A stretch of 64,000 bases of DNA from Curtobacterium sp. 458 (lineage in GTDB: Bacteria > Actinomycetota > Actinomycetes > Actinomycetales > Microbacteriaceae), in NCBI RefSeq assembly GCF_030406605.1, contig NZ_CP129104.1, positions 1,252,072 to 1,316,071 of the forward strand. Reading direction: 5' to 3'. The position numbers and the translations under genes were made by a program. The notes beneath the pieces are model-generated. The model was not told the origin of the DNA. It made no database searches and worked only from the letters and a program-made list of their open reading frames with translations. This document shows positions 62,947-64,000 of the stretch, one piece after another (within the stretch, counting starts at the first letter, position 1; each line of letters opens with the position of its first letter).

Positions 62947-64000
62947 GCCCGCGACCGGCGCGCTGAGCGCGCGGCCCGTTCCGCGCGGAGGGTGGCCCGG
63001 ACGTCGGCGAAGGACTGCAGGACCGTGAACCGGCCGTCCACCCACACCGTCTGGAGGAGGCTCGTGGCCTCGTCCTCGGCGCTCGCCTCGTCTGTCTGCC
63101 GGATCTCGCCGTCCGCGCCACGGTGCAGGGCGATCCGACCCTTGGCACTCTTCTTGCCGCTGCCGGTCTTCGGGTCCTTCTGGATGTCGACCGGCTTCCC
63201 GTCGACGAGGGCCCAGGTCGCCTTCACCGCGCTGCCGAGGTTGTCGCGGGTCATGTACTGGTAGGTGTACGACCCGATCCCGAGGACGATGGTGTCGCTC
63301 GCGTAGCCCTTCGCGGCGAGACGCTCGTAGATGCGCCGGGCGCGGTCGAGGGTGATGCTGTCGCCGTAGATCACGCCGATGTGCTGGTCGAGGACCTTGA
63401 AGCCCTGCTCGTTCACGGTGTGGCCGAACAGCTCGTCGAGGAGCTCGACGACGCCCTTCTCCTCGTTGCTGCGCCCGGGGCGGAAGAGCTCGTACTCCGG
63501 GACGCCGTGCACGGTGCCGGTGACGATGTCGACCGGGTCGCCGGAGTCGGGGCGGATGACGAGCTTGCCGTCGCGGGCCGTGATGCGGTCCTTGAGCTGC
63601 GGGAGCGTCTCGGTGATCACCTTGAACAGGTCGAAGCCGTCGCTCACCGCCGAGACGATGCCGGTCGGGTAGACGTCGAGGATCTGCTCGAAGGTCTCGA
63701 GCTCGCCGTCGGCGCCGCGCACGCACATGACGCTGTGCTCGGTCGCGGGGACGCTGGCGCCCACCCAGCCGTTGTCGCCGGGGTAGTAGCGGTCGATGAA
63801 GTCGAGCGACGGCATCGAGTCGGTGCCGAGGAACGACAGGAGGTGACCGGCGCCGGCAGCGGCGGCGGACTCGATGCTCGACTGGCCTCGGAAAGAGAAG
63901 TCGTGGGCGGCGAAGTCGATGCTCGCCGGGTCCGCACCGGTGCGCGCTGCCCAGTCCTCCATGAGGTCGCGGTACTCGAGCGCCTTCGTCGCGACGGTGG
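62943..64000 (-). CDS. nadV: Nicotinamide phosphoribosyltransferase (5' end beyond the window)
   Basis: NadV/NAMPT converts nicotinamide and PRPP to NMN, starting NAD salvage. About 352 residues are visible and the frame stays open to base 64000, so the N-terminal part is missing. Family sequences include AAHDFSFRGQSSIESA, VIRPDSGDPVDIVTGTVHG, QHIGVIYGDSITLDRAR and GIGSYTYQYMTRD. The C-terminal ~60 residues include a Lys-rich and acidic region. The NrtR-like gene overlaps its end by three bases. Confidence 0.93.
   Translation of the reverse strand, partial: TVATKALEYRDLMEDWAARTGADPASIDFAAHDFSFRGQSSIESAAAAGAGHLLSFLGTDSMPSLDFIDRYYPGDNGWVGASVPATEHSVMCVRGADGELETFEQILDVYPTGIVSAVSDGFDLFKVITETLPQLKDRITARDGKLVIRPDSGDPVDIVTGTVHGVPEYELFRPGRSNEEKGVVELLDELFGHTVNEQGFKVLDQHIGVIYGDSITLDRARRIYERLAAKGYASDTIVLGIGSYTYQYMTRDNLGSAVKATWALVDGKPVDIQKDPKTGSGKKSAKGRIALHRGADGEIRQTDEASAEDEATSLLQTVWVDGRFTVLQSFADVRATLRAERAARSARRSRA

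Overview
The window is chromosomal DNA from a high-GC Gram-positive actinobacterium, most likely a member of the Microbacteriaceae. Curtobacterium is a plausible genus, but that is inference from gene order and style; no 16S rRNA or other decisive marker is present. Supporting signs are a very high GC content, frequent GTG starts, the actinobacterial order secY-adk-map-infA-rpmJ-rpsM-rpsK-rpoA-rplQ-truA-rplM-rpsI-glmM-coaA-glmS-acpS-alr-tsaE-tsaB-rimI-tsaD-groES, and paired guaB/guaB3 genes. I support 62 protein genes, two of them cut by the window edges. I see no tRNA, rRNA, CRISPR array, insertion sequence or prophage.

Layout. 1-7.5 kb: secretion, nucleotide and ribosomal core genes, ending in a strong terminator, with one LytR-CpsA-Psr gene inserted in reverse between map and infA. 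7.6-14.8 kb: an accessory block splitting rplQ from truA. It holds an FUSC-type membrane protein, an ArsR regulator with an SRPBCC partner, a 1065-residue SARP/AfsR-like ATPase regulator, and a two-gene ABC-2 exporter. 14.8-19.3 kb: truA, a metallo-beta-lactamase-fold enzyme and a large secreted ExeM-type nuclease. 19.4-35.8 kb: rplM-rpsI, amino-sugar and CoA synthesis, two adjacent alanine racemase genes, the t6A genes and groES under two CIRCE elements. 36-44.5 kb: a RarD-like transporter, a branched-chain amino acid importer whose binding protein is separated from the rest by guaB, and a permease with an extracellular Ig-like domain. 45-47.8 kb: a tightly overlapping VanX-like dipeptidase, third alanine racemase and D-Ala-D-Ala ligase operon. 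47.8-64 kb: guaB3, glpD, a KhtTU-type potassium/proton antiporter, SURF1, guaA, a Bax-inhibitor-like protein, a glycerophosphodiesterase, pcrA, pdxH, an NrtR-like regulator and nadV (nicotinamide salvage).

Together the genes are mostly housekeeping: translation, purine nucleotide supply (guaB, guaB3, guaA, adk), and cell-wall precursors (glmM, glmS, three alr copies, ddl, the dipeptidase, LCP). Two features stand out. First, the intergenic DNA carries a dispersed palindromic repeat built around CCGTGCCTCCAG, plus a second family of 62-nt palindromes and several other large hairpins, mostly between convergent genes. Second, at least 17 genes have a TANNNT hexamer ending 6-10 nt before the start codon, the arrangement expected for leaderless transcripts. 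The most interesting gene set is the VanX-like/alr/ddl operon together with the tandem alr pair.
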